Shown here: one piece after another, positions 25,168-33,621 of the stretch
Layout: each line of letters opens with the position of its first letter
Position numbering within the stretch: the first letter of the stretch is position 1
Assembly (NCBI RefSeq): GCF_036227225.1
Contig: NZ_CP109444.1
Coordinates: forward strand, 6,367,501 to 6,431,500
Reading direction: 5' to 3'
Length of the DNA: 64,000 nucleotides
Source of the DNA: Streptomyces sp. NBC_01478
GTDB lineage: Bacteria > Actinomycetota > Actinomycetes > Streptomycetales > Streptomycetaceae
Translations under genes and position numbers: made by a program
Notes under the pieces: generated by a model
The model's database searches: none
What the model saw: only the letters and a program-made list of their open reading frames with translations
Told to the model about the DNA's origin: nothing

Positions 25168-25257
25168 AAATTCAGCCCGTCCGGCGTTTGAGGACGAGGC
25201 CCGTTCAGGGCCGAAGCGGGGGTCTGGGGGCGCAGCCCCCAGCAACGCCCGCTTCGG
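25168..25257. repeat. Dispersed intergenic repeat with terminator-like hairpin
   Basis: The stretch AAATTCAGCCCGTCCGGCG with TTTGAGGACGAG resembles a sequence I know to recur between genes in Streptomyces genomes. It ends in nested hairpins: CCGAAGCGGG (25211-25220) pairs with CCCGCTTCGG (25248-25257), and CTGGGGGC (25224-25231) with GCCCCCAG (25235-25242). Placed between convergent genes, it can end transcription from both sides. Confidence 0.7.
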
Positions 25258-25269
25258 CACAGGGTTCCG

Positions 25270-27222
25270 TCACATCCCGGCCCGATCCCGGGGTCGCCGC
25301 CCCAGCAACTCCGCCAGCCCCCGCCGAGTAGCAGCAAGCACAACCCTGTCCGAGCTCCGCAGGACATACGTGTCGGGAAGGTCCCACACCAACCCCGACC
25401 GCCGTACGTCCTCGGAGGCGTCCCGCGTCGCCGTGTCCAGCGCCAACACCCGCCACGACCCGGCGCGGAACGCCTCGGCGATCGTCTTCCCGTCCAACTG
25501 GGGATGCCCGCCCACGGTCATCGCCGCGAACAGCAGCACCCGCCGCTCGACCGGGATCGCCCCCAGGATCTGCCGCCCCATCATCGCCCCGGCGAACGCG
25601 GGCGCGGCCAGATGGGACACGCTCCGGCTCCGGGTGAGCGCACCGGGGTGGGCGGCGCGCAACGTCCGGTACACGGCGGTCGCGAAGTCGTCGTCGTAGA
25701 GCCGGAGTACGACCCGGAGATCCGGCCGCACGGATCGCGCGTACAGCACCGCTTCGAGGTTCGTGGTGTCGGAGCTGGTGACCGCGAGGAGGGCGTGGGA
25801 GCGGTGGATCTTGGCGGCTTCCAGGACGCCCTCCTGGGTGACGTCACCCAGGATCACCGGGACCCGCAGCCGGCGTGCGACCGCGAGGCCGCGGGCCTCG
25901 GGGTCGGCCTCGACGCACACCACGGGGATGTTGAGTTCGCGCAGCCGGGTCAGCACCCGGGTGCCGATCTTGCCGAGCCCGAGCAGCACCACATGACCAC
26001 CGAGCCCACGCGGCGGCTTGCGCAACGCGGACGCCGTACGGAACGTGCCGAGGGCTTCGAGCACCGCGGCCAGCAGCACCGGAAGCATCAGCAACCCGAC
26101 GAGACCGGAGAGGAGTTGAAGGATCTGCCGGCCGAGCGGCGCCCCGATCGCGGGGTCGTCGATCGCGAAGAGATCGAGCAGCGTCAGATAGAAGGCCCGC
26201 ACGGGATGGATACCGGTCACCAGCCACAACGAGATCGCCAGCGCGACCACGCACGCCATCATGCCCGCGAGCGACCACCGCAGCCGCCGAGAGAAGAGGG
26301 ACGAGAAGGCGGGCACGACACCGCCGCCGCGTCCGCCCGGCAACTGCGGCCCGGCGTACGAAACTTGCTCCAGGACGATGGTGCCGCGCCCGGTGGCCGA
26401 GGCGATGGCCGCCGCGTCGGGCAGCAGCCGCGGACCCTGTTCGCCCATGCCCTCGGAGCCGTCCGCGCCGGCCGGGTCGCTGTTGGTCGCCGACAGCAGG
26501 GCCAGCGTGGCCAGCCCCGGGTCGGCGACCTGACCGGGCCCCGGCGGCGGCCGTTCCACCGCGCGCAGCAGCAGCCCGTCGGTCTGGACGACCTTGCTGG
26601 TTCCGGCGAGCGCGGTGGCGGCCAGCGCGGGCGCGGCCGTGTCGGCGTCGGAGAGGACGGTGGTGGAGGCGTCGAACCCGGTACCGGGCCCGCCACTCGT
26701 CCCGTCACCGGTCGCCAACGCGGCCGCCTGGTCGAGGAGTTCCTCGATGTGCTGGCCGAGCCGGCGGTTGTAGAGGCGCAGCACCAGCCGGATACGGGGG
26801 TTGAGGCGGCGGGCGGTGAGGGCGGCGCGGATGTTGGTCTCGTCGTCGTCGTAGACGAGGGCCAGCGCGGTCGCCCGCTCCACGCCGGCCTCGGCGAACA
26901 CGGCCTCGGTCAGCTCGGCGACCTCCAACACCCGCTCCCCGCGCGGGGGTTCGGGGGCGGCGGGGACGCCGTTGCCGTTGCCGTTCGCTCGGGCCACCGC
27001 CGCGTTGACCCGGTCGCGCAGGGCCACCGAGGCGGCACGCGCGCGGCCGACGACGGGTTGGCGGGCGGTGGCCTCGGAGAGCGGGACGACGAGGGTGATC
27101 TGTTCGCCGTAGACACTGCGCAGTTCGACGGCGAGCCGGTGCGCGAGCGCGTCGTCGCCGCACACCACCATGTGCGCACGGGCACCGCCCGGAGGACTCT
27201 GATTCGGAACGCTGCTCGCCAC
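25270..27222 (-). CDS. Double-RCK (TrkA-N) two-TM channel-like protein
   Basis: This protein of about 650 residues is read from GTG 27222; the open frame continues to 27327, and neither start has a clear ribosome binding site. It has an N-terminal Rossmann/RCK domain (MVVCGDDALAHRLAVEL ... ALVYDDDETNIRAALTARRL). The membrane part has a helix MMACVVALAISLWLVTG, a pore-like loop FYLTLLDLFAIDDPAIG, and a helix LLSGLVGLLMLPVLLAAV. A second RCK domain follows (VVLLGLGKIGTRVLTRL, VILGDVTQEGVLEAAKI, VTSSDTTNLEAVLYAR). The plan resembles CASTOR/POLLUX-type ion channels; no TVGYG potassium filter is present. It is divergent from the DUF318 permease. Confidence 0.82.
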   Translation of the reverse strand: MASSVPNQSPPGGARAHMVVCGDDALAHRLAVELRSVYGEQITLVVPLSEATARQPVVGRARAASVALRDRVNAAVARANGNGNGVPAAPEPPRGERVLEVAELTEAVFAEAGVERATALALVYDDDETNIRAALTARRLNPRIRLVLRLYNRRLGQHIEELLDQAAALATGDGTSGGPGTGFDASTTVLSDADTAAPALAATALAGTSKVVQTDGLLLRAVERPPPGPGQVADPGLATLALLSATNSDPAGADGSEGMGEQGPRLLPDAAAIASATGRGTIVLEQVSYAGPQLPGGRGGGVVPAFSSLFSRRLRWSLAGMMACVVALAISLWLVTGIHPVRAFYLTLLDLFAIDDPAIGAPLGRQILQLLSGLVGLLMLPVLLAAVLEALGTFRTASALRKPPRGLGGHVVLLGLGKIGTRVLTRLRELNIPVVCVEADPEARGLAVARRLRVPVILGDVTQEGVLEAAKIHRSHALLAVTSSDTTNLEAVLYARSVRPDLRVVLRLYDDDFATAVYRTLRAAHPGALTRSRSVSHLAAPAFAGAMMGRQILGAIPVERRVLLFAAMTVGGHPQLDGKTIAEAFRAGSWRVLALDTATRDASEDVRRSGLVWDLPDTYVLRSSDRVVLAATRRGLAELLGRRPRDRAGM

Positions 27223-27351
27223 GAGGGGAAAGACTGCCCCAAGGAGGTGGGTGGTTCCAGTATTGGGCTGAACACCCTTGCCCCGACTGCCGTATGCAGA
27301 GTGAGGGAGCAAAACTCGCGAAACCATGCGCTTGCCGGAGGTACCTCACCC

Positions 27352-28422
27352 GTGGCCATCACCACCGAACCAGCCGCGCCGACCGCGGAGGTACCCCAGG
27401 AACCCCCGGCGACGCCGGACGCGCCCCCACAGCCGCTCGCGCCCTCGAAGGAGAGCGCGCCCGCGAAGGACGGCTGGCAGCTCAGCTCGCCGCTCGTGCT
27501 CACCATGGTGCTGCTCCTGGCGGTGCTGGCGCAGGGGCCGGTGCGGCAGGCGCTGTCCGCGCCGGTGATGCAGAGCTGGATGACGGTGTTCGTGGCTGTG
27601 GTCGTGCAGGCCCTGCCCTTCCTGGTGCTGGGCGTGCTGCTGTCGGCGGCGATCGCGGTGTTCGTACCGGCCACGTGGTTCACCCGCGCGCTGCCCAACA
27701 ACCCTGTGCTGGCCGTACCGGTGGCCGGGATGGCGGGCGCGATCCTGCCCGGCTGCGAGTGCGCGTCCGTGCCGGTGGCCGGAGCGCTGGTGCGCCGGGG
27801 CGTCACCCCGGCGGCGGCGATCGCGTTCCTGCTCTCCGCCCCGGCGATCAACCCGATCGTGCTGACGGCGACGGCGGTGGCGTTCCCGCGCAACCCGGAG
27901 ATGGTGCTCGCCCGGTTCGCCGGCAGCCTGCTGGTGGCCTGTGTGATGGGCTGGCTGTGGCAGCGCATCGGCCGCACCGACTGGCTGCGCCTGCCCGCGC
28001 ACGAACCGCACGAGGGGGAGACCAAGGGGGCCGCGTTCTGGGGCTCGGTGCGGCACGACGTGATGCAGGCGGGCGGGTTCCTGGTGCTCGGCGCGATGTC
28101 CGCGGCGACGCTCAAGGCGGTCGCGCCGGCGAGCTGGCTGCGGACGGCGGCCGACAACCCGGTGGTCGCGATCCTCGCCCTCTCGATCCTGGCCGTCCTG
28201 CTGTCGATCTGCTCGGAGGCGGACGCGTTCGTGGCCGCGTCGCTCACCCAGTTCTCCCTCACGGCGAAACTCGCGTTCCTGGTGGTGGGCCCGATGATCG
28301 ACCTGAAACTGTTCGCCATGCAGGCCGGGACGTTCGGGCGCGGGTTCGCCCTGCGCTTCGCGCCCGCCACCTTCGTCCTCGCCATCGCGGGCGCGGTCGT
28401 CACCGGGGCGGTGCTCCTGTGA
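27352..28422 (+). CDS. DUF318 (YcgR/ArsP-like) permease
   Basis: The 356-residue polytopic protein starts at GTG 27352 with GGAGG upstream at 27337. It has a Pro/Ala-rich N-terminus, then about eight TM helices. The family motif is PGCECASVPVAGALVRRG followed by FLLSAPAINPIVL; the second half carries SICSEADAFVAASLTQFS. Paired cysteines and the acidic SEADAF motif are typical of DUF318 permeases, some of which export organoarsenicals. The partner gene overlaps its stop by GTGA, matching the known DUF318/TIGR03943 pairing; the substrate is unknown. Confidence 0.9.
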   Translation: MAITTEPAAPTAEVPQEPPATPDAPPQPLAPSKESAPAKDGWQLSSPLVLTMVLLLAVLAQGPVRQALSAPVMQSWMTVFVAVVVQALPFLVLGVLLSAAIAVFVPATWFTRALPNNPVLAVPVAGMAGAILPGCECASVPVAGALVRRGVTPAAAIAFLLSAPAINPIVLTATAVAFPRNPEMVLARFAGSLLVACVMGWLWQRIGRTDWLRLPAHEPHEGETKGAAFWGSVRHDVMQAGGFLVLGAMSAATLKAVAPASWLRTAADNPVVAILALSILAVLLSICSEADAFVAASLTQFSLTAKLAFLVVGPMIDLKLFAMQAGTFGRGFALRFAPATFVLAIAGAVVTGAVLL

Positions 28423-29204
28423 ACCGGCAGGCACAGGCGGCGGTCCTGTTCCTGGTCGGCGCGGCCCTCCTGCACGCGGGCTTCACCAACCTCTACCTGC
28501 GCTACGTCAAGGCCGGACTCCAGCCGCTCCTGCTGCTCTCCGGCGCGGTACTGATCGTCGCGGCACTGGCGACGGCCTGGTACGAGTGGCGCCGGGCACG
28601 GGCGGAGAAGGCCCACGCGGAGACCCACGCAGCGGCTCACCCGGAGACGGCGGATACGGCGGACGCGGGCCACGGCGGCCACGGCGTTCACGTACACCGC
28701 GAACCCCGTATCTCCTGGCTCCTGGTCCTCCCCCTCTTCGCCCTGATCCTGGTCGCCCCGCCGGCCCTCGGCTCCTACAGCGCGGTCCGCACGGGCACGG
28801 CCCTCATGAAGCCCTACGGCCTCTCCAAGCTCCCCGACAGCGACCCGCTCACCATCGGCCTGGTCGACTACGCGAGCCGCGCGGTCTACGACCACGGCCA
28901 CTCCCTCGGCACCCGGCAGCTCAAGGTCACCGGCTTCATAGCCCTGGACAAGTCCGGCTCCCCCTACCTCGTCCGCATGGCCCTCAACTGCTGTGCGGCG
29001 GACGCCCAGCCGGTCAAGATCGCGCTGACCGGCAAGATCCCGCCGGTCCTCCAGCCCGACACCTGGCTGGAGGTCACCGGCACCTACAGCCCCAAGCAGA
29101 CCAAGGACCCGATCAACAACGGCCCGATCCCCTACTTCCAGGTCTCCCTCGCCAAACCGGTCCCGACCCCGAAGGACCCGTACGACGAGAGCTGGAACCA
29201 GTAG
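28419..29204 (+). CDS. TIGR03943 family membrane subunit
   Basis: The 261-residue protein starts at GTG 28419 inside the permease stop. It has two N-terminal TM helices (AVLFLVGAALLHAGF and LQPLLLLSGAVLIVAALAT), a His-rich loop (AETHAAAHPETADT then HGGHGVHVHRE) that could bind metal, a third TM (ISWLLVLPLFALILVAPPAL), and an extracytoplasmic domain with FIALDKSGSPYLVRMALNCC then LEVTGTYSP. Its fixed partnership with the DUF318 permease suggests a two-component transporter. The His-rich loop and CC pair hint at metal or metalloid handling, which is inference. Confidence 0.9.
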   Translation: MNRQAQAAVLFLVGAALLHAGFTNLYLRYVKAGLQPLLLLSGAVLIVAALATAWYEWRRARAEKAHAETHAAAHPETADTADAGHGGHGVHVHREPRISWLLVLPLFALILVAPPALGSYSAVRTGTALMKPYGLSKLPDSDPLTIGLVDYASRAVYDHGHSLGTRQLKVTGFIALDKSGSPYLVRMALNCCAADAQPVKIALTGKIPPVLQPDTWLEVTGTYSPKQTKDPINNGPIPYFQVSLAKPVPTPKDPYDESWNQ

Positions 29205-29280
29205 GGCGAGAGCCGGACCCGGTAAGGGACCCGGTGCCGGGCGGGGGCCCGCATCGCCGCCCGCCCCCGCCACCCCCGCG

Positions 29281-29340
29281 GGCGTACCGTGAAAGGACCG
29301 AGGGTTTCTCGCGCGCCGGATCACACCGGTGCCGTCCTCG
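29281..29340 (+). promoter_or_regulatory. Leader element shared with the desaturase gene
   Basis: The segment beginning GGCGTACCGTGAAAGGACCG, then AGGG and TCTCG, then ACCGGTG, closely matches the region at 41219-41282. Both lie about 70-130 bases before a gene start. It may be a common promoter or regulator site. Confidence 0.45.
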
Positions 29341-29393
29341 GCGAACCACGACACCGGGGCGGACGTGTCCGCGCCCGGGGCAGGGCTCAGCCC

Positions 29394-30071
29394 ATGACCG
29401 TGAACATGCCCGGTCGGCCGGTGACCGCGGCCTTCGTCACGCACGGCGGCGCCGACGGGACGCGCGGGGAGCAGACGTGGTCGTCCCGTCGCGAGCGCGG
29501 CCCCTCACCCTGGGAGGGCGACCGCGTCCGCCCGCTCAGCCGGCGCCAGATCGAGGACCGCTTCGAGGACCTGGGCGTGCTGTACGAGGAGACCTGCGGT
29601 GGGGCCCGCACGGGCAGCCGTTCCCGCACCGCGTTCCTGCGGCGCCTCGCGGGTGACGTCCGGCGGCCCGGGTTCGCCCTGCTGATCGCCGAGAACACGA
29701 CCCTGACGGCCTGCGCCTACGGCTTCCCGGTGCGCGCCGCCGATCCCTGGTGGCAGGGCCACGAGACCCGGCTGCCCCGGCTGCTGCGCGGGCTCGCGGT
29801 CACCGGCGGGTTCTTCGCGGTCTCCGGGATCGTCGTCCCGCCCCGCGTGCGCACCCACTACCAGGACCGGGACTGGAATCTCGCCCGGCGCCTCCAGCGC
29901 CGGCTGCTCGACGATCACGCGCCGGCCCTGGGCGTCGCCCTGGTGCCCGGAACCGACACCGAGACCCTGACGGCCTACCGGGCCTGGGGCTGGGAGGACG
30001 TCGCGACGGGCCCGGACGGTCTTGATCCACGGCTTCCCGGCGCCTGCCGGATGCTGGTGCTGGGCCGCTGA
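29394..30071 (+). CDS. GNAT-like N-acetyltransferase family protein
   Basis: This protein of about 225 residues is read from ATG 29394. The first 50 residues are low-complexity; the core has LSRRQIEDRFEDLGVLYEETC, RRPGFALLIAENTTLTACAYGFP, FFAVSGIVVPPRVRTHYQDRDW and LARRLQRRLLDDHAPALGVALV, then TLTAYRAWGWEDVATGP. The order of strands and the late ...YRAWGWE.. helix resemble a GNAT fold, but the acetyl-CoA loop is degenerate. A catalytic role is therefore uncertain; it may be a regulatory or pseudo-enzyme member. Confidence 0.6.
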   Translation: MTVNMPGRPVTAAFVTHGGADGTRGEQTWSSRRERGPSPWEGDRVRPLSRRQIEDRFEDLGVLYEETCGGARTGSRSRTAFLRRLAGDVRRPGFALLIAENTTLTACAYGFPVRAADPWWQGHETRLPRLLRGLAVTGGFFAVSGIVVPPRVRTHYQDRDWNLARRLQRRLLDDHAPALGVALVPGTDTETLTAYRAWGWEDVATGPDGLDPRLPGACRMLVLGR

Positions 30072-30122
30072 CCGCGTCAACCGGCGTCAGGACATCTGTG
30101 CTCGCCGCGACAGAGATTCCCC

Positions 30123-30146
30123 GGGTGCGACTAGAGTTCCGGGTAC
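30123..30146 (+). promoter_or_regulatory. SigB-like stress promoter
   Basis: GGGT at 30123-30126, a 14-base spacer and GGGTAC at 30141-30146 fit the Streptomyces SigB-type consensus GNNT-N14-16-GGGTAY. It lies about 60 bases before the MerR-like gene. Confidence 0.45.
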
Positions 30147-30207
30147 GGGGGAACCCGCTCCACCGAGGCAGGCAGTCCCCGCCCCGGTGGTCCGCAGGAA
30201 GGTGTAC

Positions 30208-30561
30208 ATGCCCGCAGAAAGCCAGCAGCCCGCGGCCGACCGGCTCGACGACGACGACTACCCCGCCTACACCATGGGCCGGGCCGCCGAGCTGATCTCC
30301 TCCACCCCCGGTTTCCTCCGGTCACTGGGCGAGGCCGGGCTGATCACCCCGACGCGGTCGGACGGCGGTCACCGCCGCTACTCGCGCCGTCAGCTCCGTA
30401 CGGCCTCCCGCGCCCGTGAGCTGGTCGACCAGGGGACCCCCATCGAGGCCGCCTGCCGCATCATCAGCCTGGAGGACCGGCTGGACGAGGCCCTGCGTGT
30501 CAACGCGGAGCTGCGGGACGGCGGGGAGCTGCACGGCTCGTCCCATGGTGAGAAAATCTGA
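30208..30561 (+). CDS. MerR-like HTH transcriptional regulator
   Basis: The 117-residue protein starts at ATG 30208 with AGGAAGG just upstream. The DNA-binding region is YTMGRAAELISSTPGFLRSLGEAGLITPTRSDGGHRRYS in outline, the MerR winged helix with its RRYS wing. It continues QLRTASRARELVDQGTPIEAACRI and a short coiled-coil helix. No ligand domain follows, so it may be constitutive or partner-controlled. A SigB-like promoter upstream and a cold-shock gene downstream suggest a stress context. Confidence 0.88.
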   Translation: MPAESQQPAADRLDDDDYPAYTMGRAAELISSTPGFLRSLGEAGLITPTRSDGGHRRYSRRQLRTASRARELVDQGTPIEAACRIISLEDRLDEALRVNAELRDGGELHGSSHGEKI

Positions 30562-30763
30562 TGTCGGGGAAACAGAAATTCACTGTTTTGGGCGAGGCTT
30601 TTCGAACCCAATTCCACCGTCGCGGAAATGGGTTCCGTGCTAGGCTGACTTCAGTTGCAGTTGTGGTTGCCAATTTTGAACCGGTTCTCCGGGCAGGTGA
30701 TCATCACGGCGATGGAGGAGATTCGTAAAGTGCGGATCTCGTGCACTGCCTAGGAGTTAAGAC
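30562..30763 (+). promoter_or_regulatory. Long 5' region of the cold-shock gene
   Basis: A gap of about 200 bases precedes csp. It is more A/T-rich than its surroundings and ends with AGTGC (30729-30733) and GCACT (30743-30747), which pair across a 9-base loop just before AGGAG (30752-30756). Long structured leaders that control translation are typical of cspA-like genes. I saw no confident -35/-10 pair. Confidence 0.5.
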
Positions 30764-30967
30764 ATGGCCACCGGTACCGTGAAGTGGTTCAACGCGGAAA
30801 AGGGCTTCGGCTTCATCGAGCAGGACGGCGGCGGCGCTGACGTCTTCGCCCACTACTCGAACATCGCCACCCAGGGCTTCCGCGAGCTGCAGGAAGGTCA
30901 GAAGGTGACCTTCGACATCACGCAGGGCCAGAAGGGCCCGCAGGCGGAGAACATCGTTCCCGCCTAA
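30764..30967 (+). CDS. CspA-family cold-shock protein
   Basis: This 67-residue OB-fold nucleic-acid chaperone has RNP1 KGFGFIEQ and RNP2 DVFAHYS, the opening [14 protein letters not shown] and the ending [17 protein letters not shown] is seven bases before the ATG. A strong terminator follows. It is likely to be an abundant monocistronic transcript. Confidence 0.98.
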   Translation: MATGTVKWFNAEKGFGFIEQDGGGADVFAHYSNIATQGFRELQEGQKVTFDITQGQKGPQAENIVPA

Positions 30968-30987
30968 GCACGCGAAGCTGCGAAACA

Positions 30988-31018
30988 GGGGCCCGCACCT
31001 TGGGTGCGGGTCCCTTTT
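30988..31018 (+). terminator. Rho-independent terminator of csp
   Basis: GGGGCCCGCACC pairs with GGTGCGGGTCCC through a short TTG loop, followed by TTTT. It lies 20 bases after the csp stop. Confidence 0.9.
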
Positions 31019-31148
31019 CGTATCCGCTCATTTACCTGCCGTTCCCCGGCCGGTACCCGCCGTTCCATGGCCGTTCTTCGGTCTCCCCGGCTTTCCCCGA
31101 GGAGAAATCCTCCCCTCTCCTCCCGCTCGAACCCCTTGGTGAGGCACC

Positions 31149-31487
31149 ATGCGCTGCGTGATCGCCCGTTATCCCTTCGATCTGACGAAGAGCGAGGTGG
31201 AGGCGATGCTCAAGGGCATCCGCCCGGAGCAGCCCGTCACCGGTCCCTGCGCCGTCATCAGTCGCAAGGTGTACCCGGTGAAGCAGGTCGGCGAGGTGAT
31301 CACCAAGCAGGACCGCCGTGACTTCACCGCCTTCGAGGTGACCAGGGCCTTGACCCGGCTCGGCTTCACCTGCCACGAGACGCCGCCCGCGCCCGCCACG
31401 CCCGCGGCCGCACCGGCTCCCGCCGAGGACACCACCGTGGACTCCGGCCCCGAGTCGACCTCGTACATCGGTACCACCCTGGGCTGA
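31149..31487 (+). CDS. SCO5918-like small protein
   Basis: The 112-residue product starts at ATG 31149. Its core MRCVIARYPFDLTKSEVEAMLKG with KVYPVKQVGEVITKQDRRDF and EVTRALTRLGFTCH matches a small Streptomyces family that I recall lying next to cold-shock proteins. The C-terminal 35 residues are Pro/Ala-rich and disordered. The position just after csp, with a terminator between, suggests separate but related control. The molecular role is unknown. Confidence 0.7.
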   Translation: MRCVIARYPFDLTKSEVEAMLKGIRPEQPVTGPCAVISRKVYPVKQVGEVITKQDRRDFTAFEVTRALTRLGFTCHETPPAPATPAAAPAPAEDTTVDSGPESTSYIGTTLG

Positions 31488-31594
31488 CGCCACCGCCCGT
31501 ACGTCCCCGCACACCCCGAGCGACCACGCCGCCATCGAACCATCCGGGCGCGAGGTCGCTCTTTGCGTCCCGGCCGACCCGACGGGAACCGCCG

Positions 31595-32653
31595 TCACAG
31601 CTCCTTGTCGGGCCAGTCCAGCAGGCGGGCGCCGATGACCGCCGTCTGCAGCGTGTACCGCTGGCCCGGGTCCGTCGGATCCGCGCCGGTGAGCTGGTGG
31701 ATGCGTTCCAGCCGGTAGGTCAGCGCGCGCACGCTCAGCGAGAGCCGGCGGGCGGACTCCGCGGCCACACAACCGCAGTCGAAGTACGTCGAGAGCGTGT
31801 CCAGCAGCGGACGCGGACCGCCGCGCGCCTTCGTCAGCGGGCCCAGCGCGTCGAGGACCAGATCCGCCATCGCCTGCCGGTCGCGTGTGAGCACCGGATA
31901 GACCAGCAGATCGGCGGCGCGCAGCAGCGGTCCCTCCAGGCTGAGCCGCTCGGCCAGTTCGAGGGTGTTCAGGGCCTCTTCGTACGACTGGACGATCCCG
32001 CCCGCGCCCGGTTGCGGGCGGCCGATCGCCGCGCGGGTGCCGTCCGCCGCCGCGTACGCCTGCTTGGCGAAGTGGGCCAGCACGTCGTCCTGGTCGCCGG
32101 GCGCGACACACAGCATCCGGCCGGCCTTCGTGGTGAGCAGGATGTTGCGGTCACCGAACCGGCTGATCATCGCCCGCTCCACCTGCCGCGGCACCGGCGC
32201 GCTCTCGTCGTACGGCGTCGGGCCCTGGACCACGGCGACGGCGTGCGTGTGGGAGAGGCGCAGGCCGAAGCGCTCGGCGCGTTCCGCGAGGCGGCCAACG
32301 CCCCCGCGGCCGTAGAGGAGGTCGTCGATGAACTCCCGCCGCGCCGCCTCCTCCTGGCGTACGGCGAGTCGCTGCGCGCGTTCGTAGCCCTCGGCGAAGG
32401 CGTCGACGGCCTGCTGCACCGCGGCGAGGGTGCGGTCGGCGGAACCGGGGGTCTGCGGCCAGGCGGTGCGGGTGGCGGTGAGATGGGCGCTGACCAGGGC
32501 GCGCAGTTCGTGACCGGCCTCGGCCGCCTGCTCGCCCAGGGCGCGGCGGGTCTCCAACTCGGCCCGGGTCAGCCGGCGTCCGGTGTCGGCGCACTCCGCC
32601 AGGAGCCGCGCGAACCCCGCCAGGTACTGCTCAGGTCTGCCGCGCTCCGGCAA
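31595..32653 (-). CDS. PucR/CdaR-type HTH transcriptional regulator
   Basis: The 352-residue protein starts at TTG 32653 behind GGGGGCGGAG. The N-terminal 100 residues are helical, followed by a GGDEF-like degenerate sensor region (LLTTKAGRMLCVAPG). The C-terminus is the PucR HTH: LLDTLSTYFDCGCVAAESARRLSLSVRALTYRLERIHQLTG, with its NxxAAxxLxxH-like pattern replaced by AAESARRLSLS. Such proteins activate catabolic or stress genes. The target is unknown; it is divergent from the NfeD-flotillin cluster across 242 bases. Confidence 0.88.
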   Translation of the reverse strand: MPERGRPEQYLAGFARLLAECADTGRRLTRAELETRRALGEQAAEAGHELRALVSAHLTATRTAWPQTPGSADRTLAAVQQAVDAFAEGYERAQRLAVRQEEAARREFIDDLLYGRGGVGRLAERAERFGLRLSHTHAVAVVQGPTPYDESAPVPRQVERAMISRFGDRNILLTTKAGRMLCVAPGDQDDVLAHFAKQAYAAADGTRAAIGRPQPGAGGIVQSYEEALNTLELAERLSLEGPLLRAADLLVYPVLTRDRQAMADLVLDALGPLTKARGGPRPLLDTLSTYFDCGCVAAESARRLSLSVRALTYRLERIHQLTGADPTDPGQRYTLQTAVIGARLLDWPDKEL

Positions 32654-32895
32654 CTCCGCCCCCTGTCTTCTTGACGCCCCGTTGACGCTTTCTTAGCGCG
32701 CCACCGGCATCAAGACCCTAATGAACACTGCCGGGTTCCGGCAATGCGCGGGCGCGCACCCCGCGTGCACCATGGCGCCAGGGGAGCACCGCGGAAGGTT
32801 CCGGTGCCGGACACCGGCAGGTGTCCCGCACCGGTTCCGCGAACCGCGCATCCCCGTGGGCTGTCGGGCGAGTGAGGGAACGGGGGGCCGGGGTC

Positions 32896-33525
32896 ATGGG
32901 GGCGTTCGTCACGGCCGCCGTCGGGTTTCCCGCCATCGTCTTCACCGCGGCGCTCGTCGTGGTCGTCCTGTACTGGCTGCTGGTCGCGCTCGGCGCGGCC
33001 GACGCGCACGGACACGCCCATCTGCACCTCAACACCCGCTCGCACAACGGCGGTTGGGGACTCGGCGGGGTCCCGGTGACGCTCGCCTTCTCGCTGTTCG
33101 TCGCGGTCGGCTGGCTGATCAGCTTCTGCGCGAGCGTGCTGTTCGTCCCCGCGGGCCCCGTCGGTGTCCTGGTCGGGGTGGCCGTGCTGATCGGCACGGT
33201 GTACGTCTCCTGGTGGACGACCAAGCTGCTCGTACGGCCCCTGCACCGCCTGTTCCCCGACGGACACGGGCCGTCCCGGCTGGACTTCGTCGGGCTGACC
33301 TGCGTCATCCGCACCGGCCGGGTGGACGCGGGGTTCGGACAGGCCGAGGTCAGGGCGGCGGACGGCTCCGCCGCGGTGGTCCAGGTCCGGCAACCGGGCA
33401 ACGACGCCCTCGCGAGTGGCAGCACCGGACTGCTCTACGCCTACGACGAGACCGGCGAGTTCTTCTGGGTCGCGCCCTACGACAGCGCGCTGGACCCCCG
33501 GACCGGCCCGGGCACGACGGGATAG
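32896..33525 (+). CDS. NfeD/YqiJ-like membrane protein
   Basis: The 209-residue form starts at ATG 32896. It has three TM helices (FPAIVFTAALVVVVLYWLLVAL, LAFSLFVAVGWLISFCASVLF, VGVLVGVAVLIGTVYVSW) and a C-terminal OB-type beta domain (LVGLTCVIRTGRVD-like LDFVGLTCVIRTG, then AEVRAADGSAAVVQV). This is the layout of the NfeD/YqiJ proteins that accompany flotillins. It sits 96 bases upstream of the flotillin gene, same strand, supporting a joint role in membrane microdomains. Confidence 0.82.
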   Translation: MGAFVTAAVGFPAIVFTAALVVVVLYWLLVALGAADAHGHAHLHLNTRSHNGGWGLGGVPVTLAFSLFVAVGWLISFCASVLFVPAGPVGVLVGVAVLIGTVYVSWWTTKLLVRPLHRLFPDGHGPSRLDFVGLTCVIRTGRVDAGFGQAEVRAADGSAAVVQVRQPGNDALASGSTGLLYAYDETGEFFWVAPYDSALDPRTGPGTTG

Positions 33526-33621
33526 ACCGCCGACTCAGGCCGCCCGCCCGCTCGTTGGTCTTCCCTCGCTGATTCCTGCCCGCTCGTCGATCACCCTTCT
33601 CATCCCTTGAGGACCCATGTC

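Noticed and set aside
25504..27351. 616-codon upstream extension of the DUF318 permease frame
   Set aside because: It lies antisense to the RCK protein; a good start with GGAGG exists at 27352.
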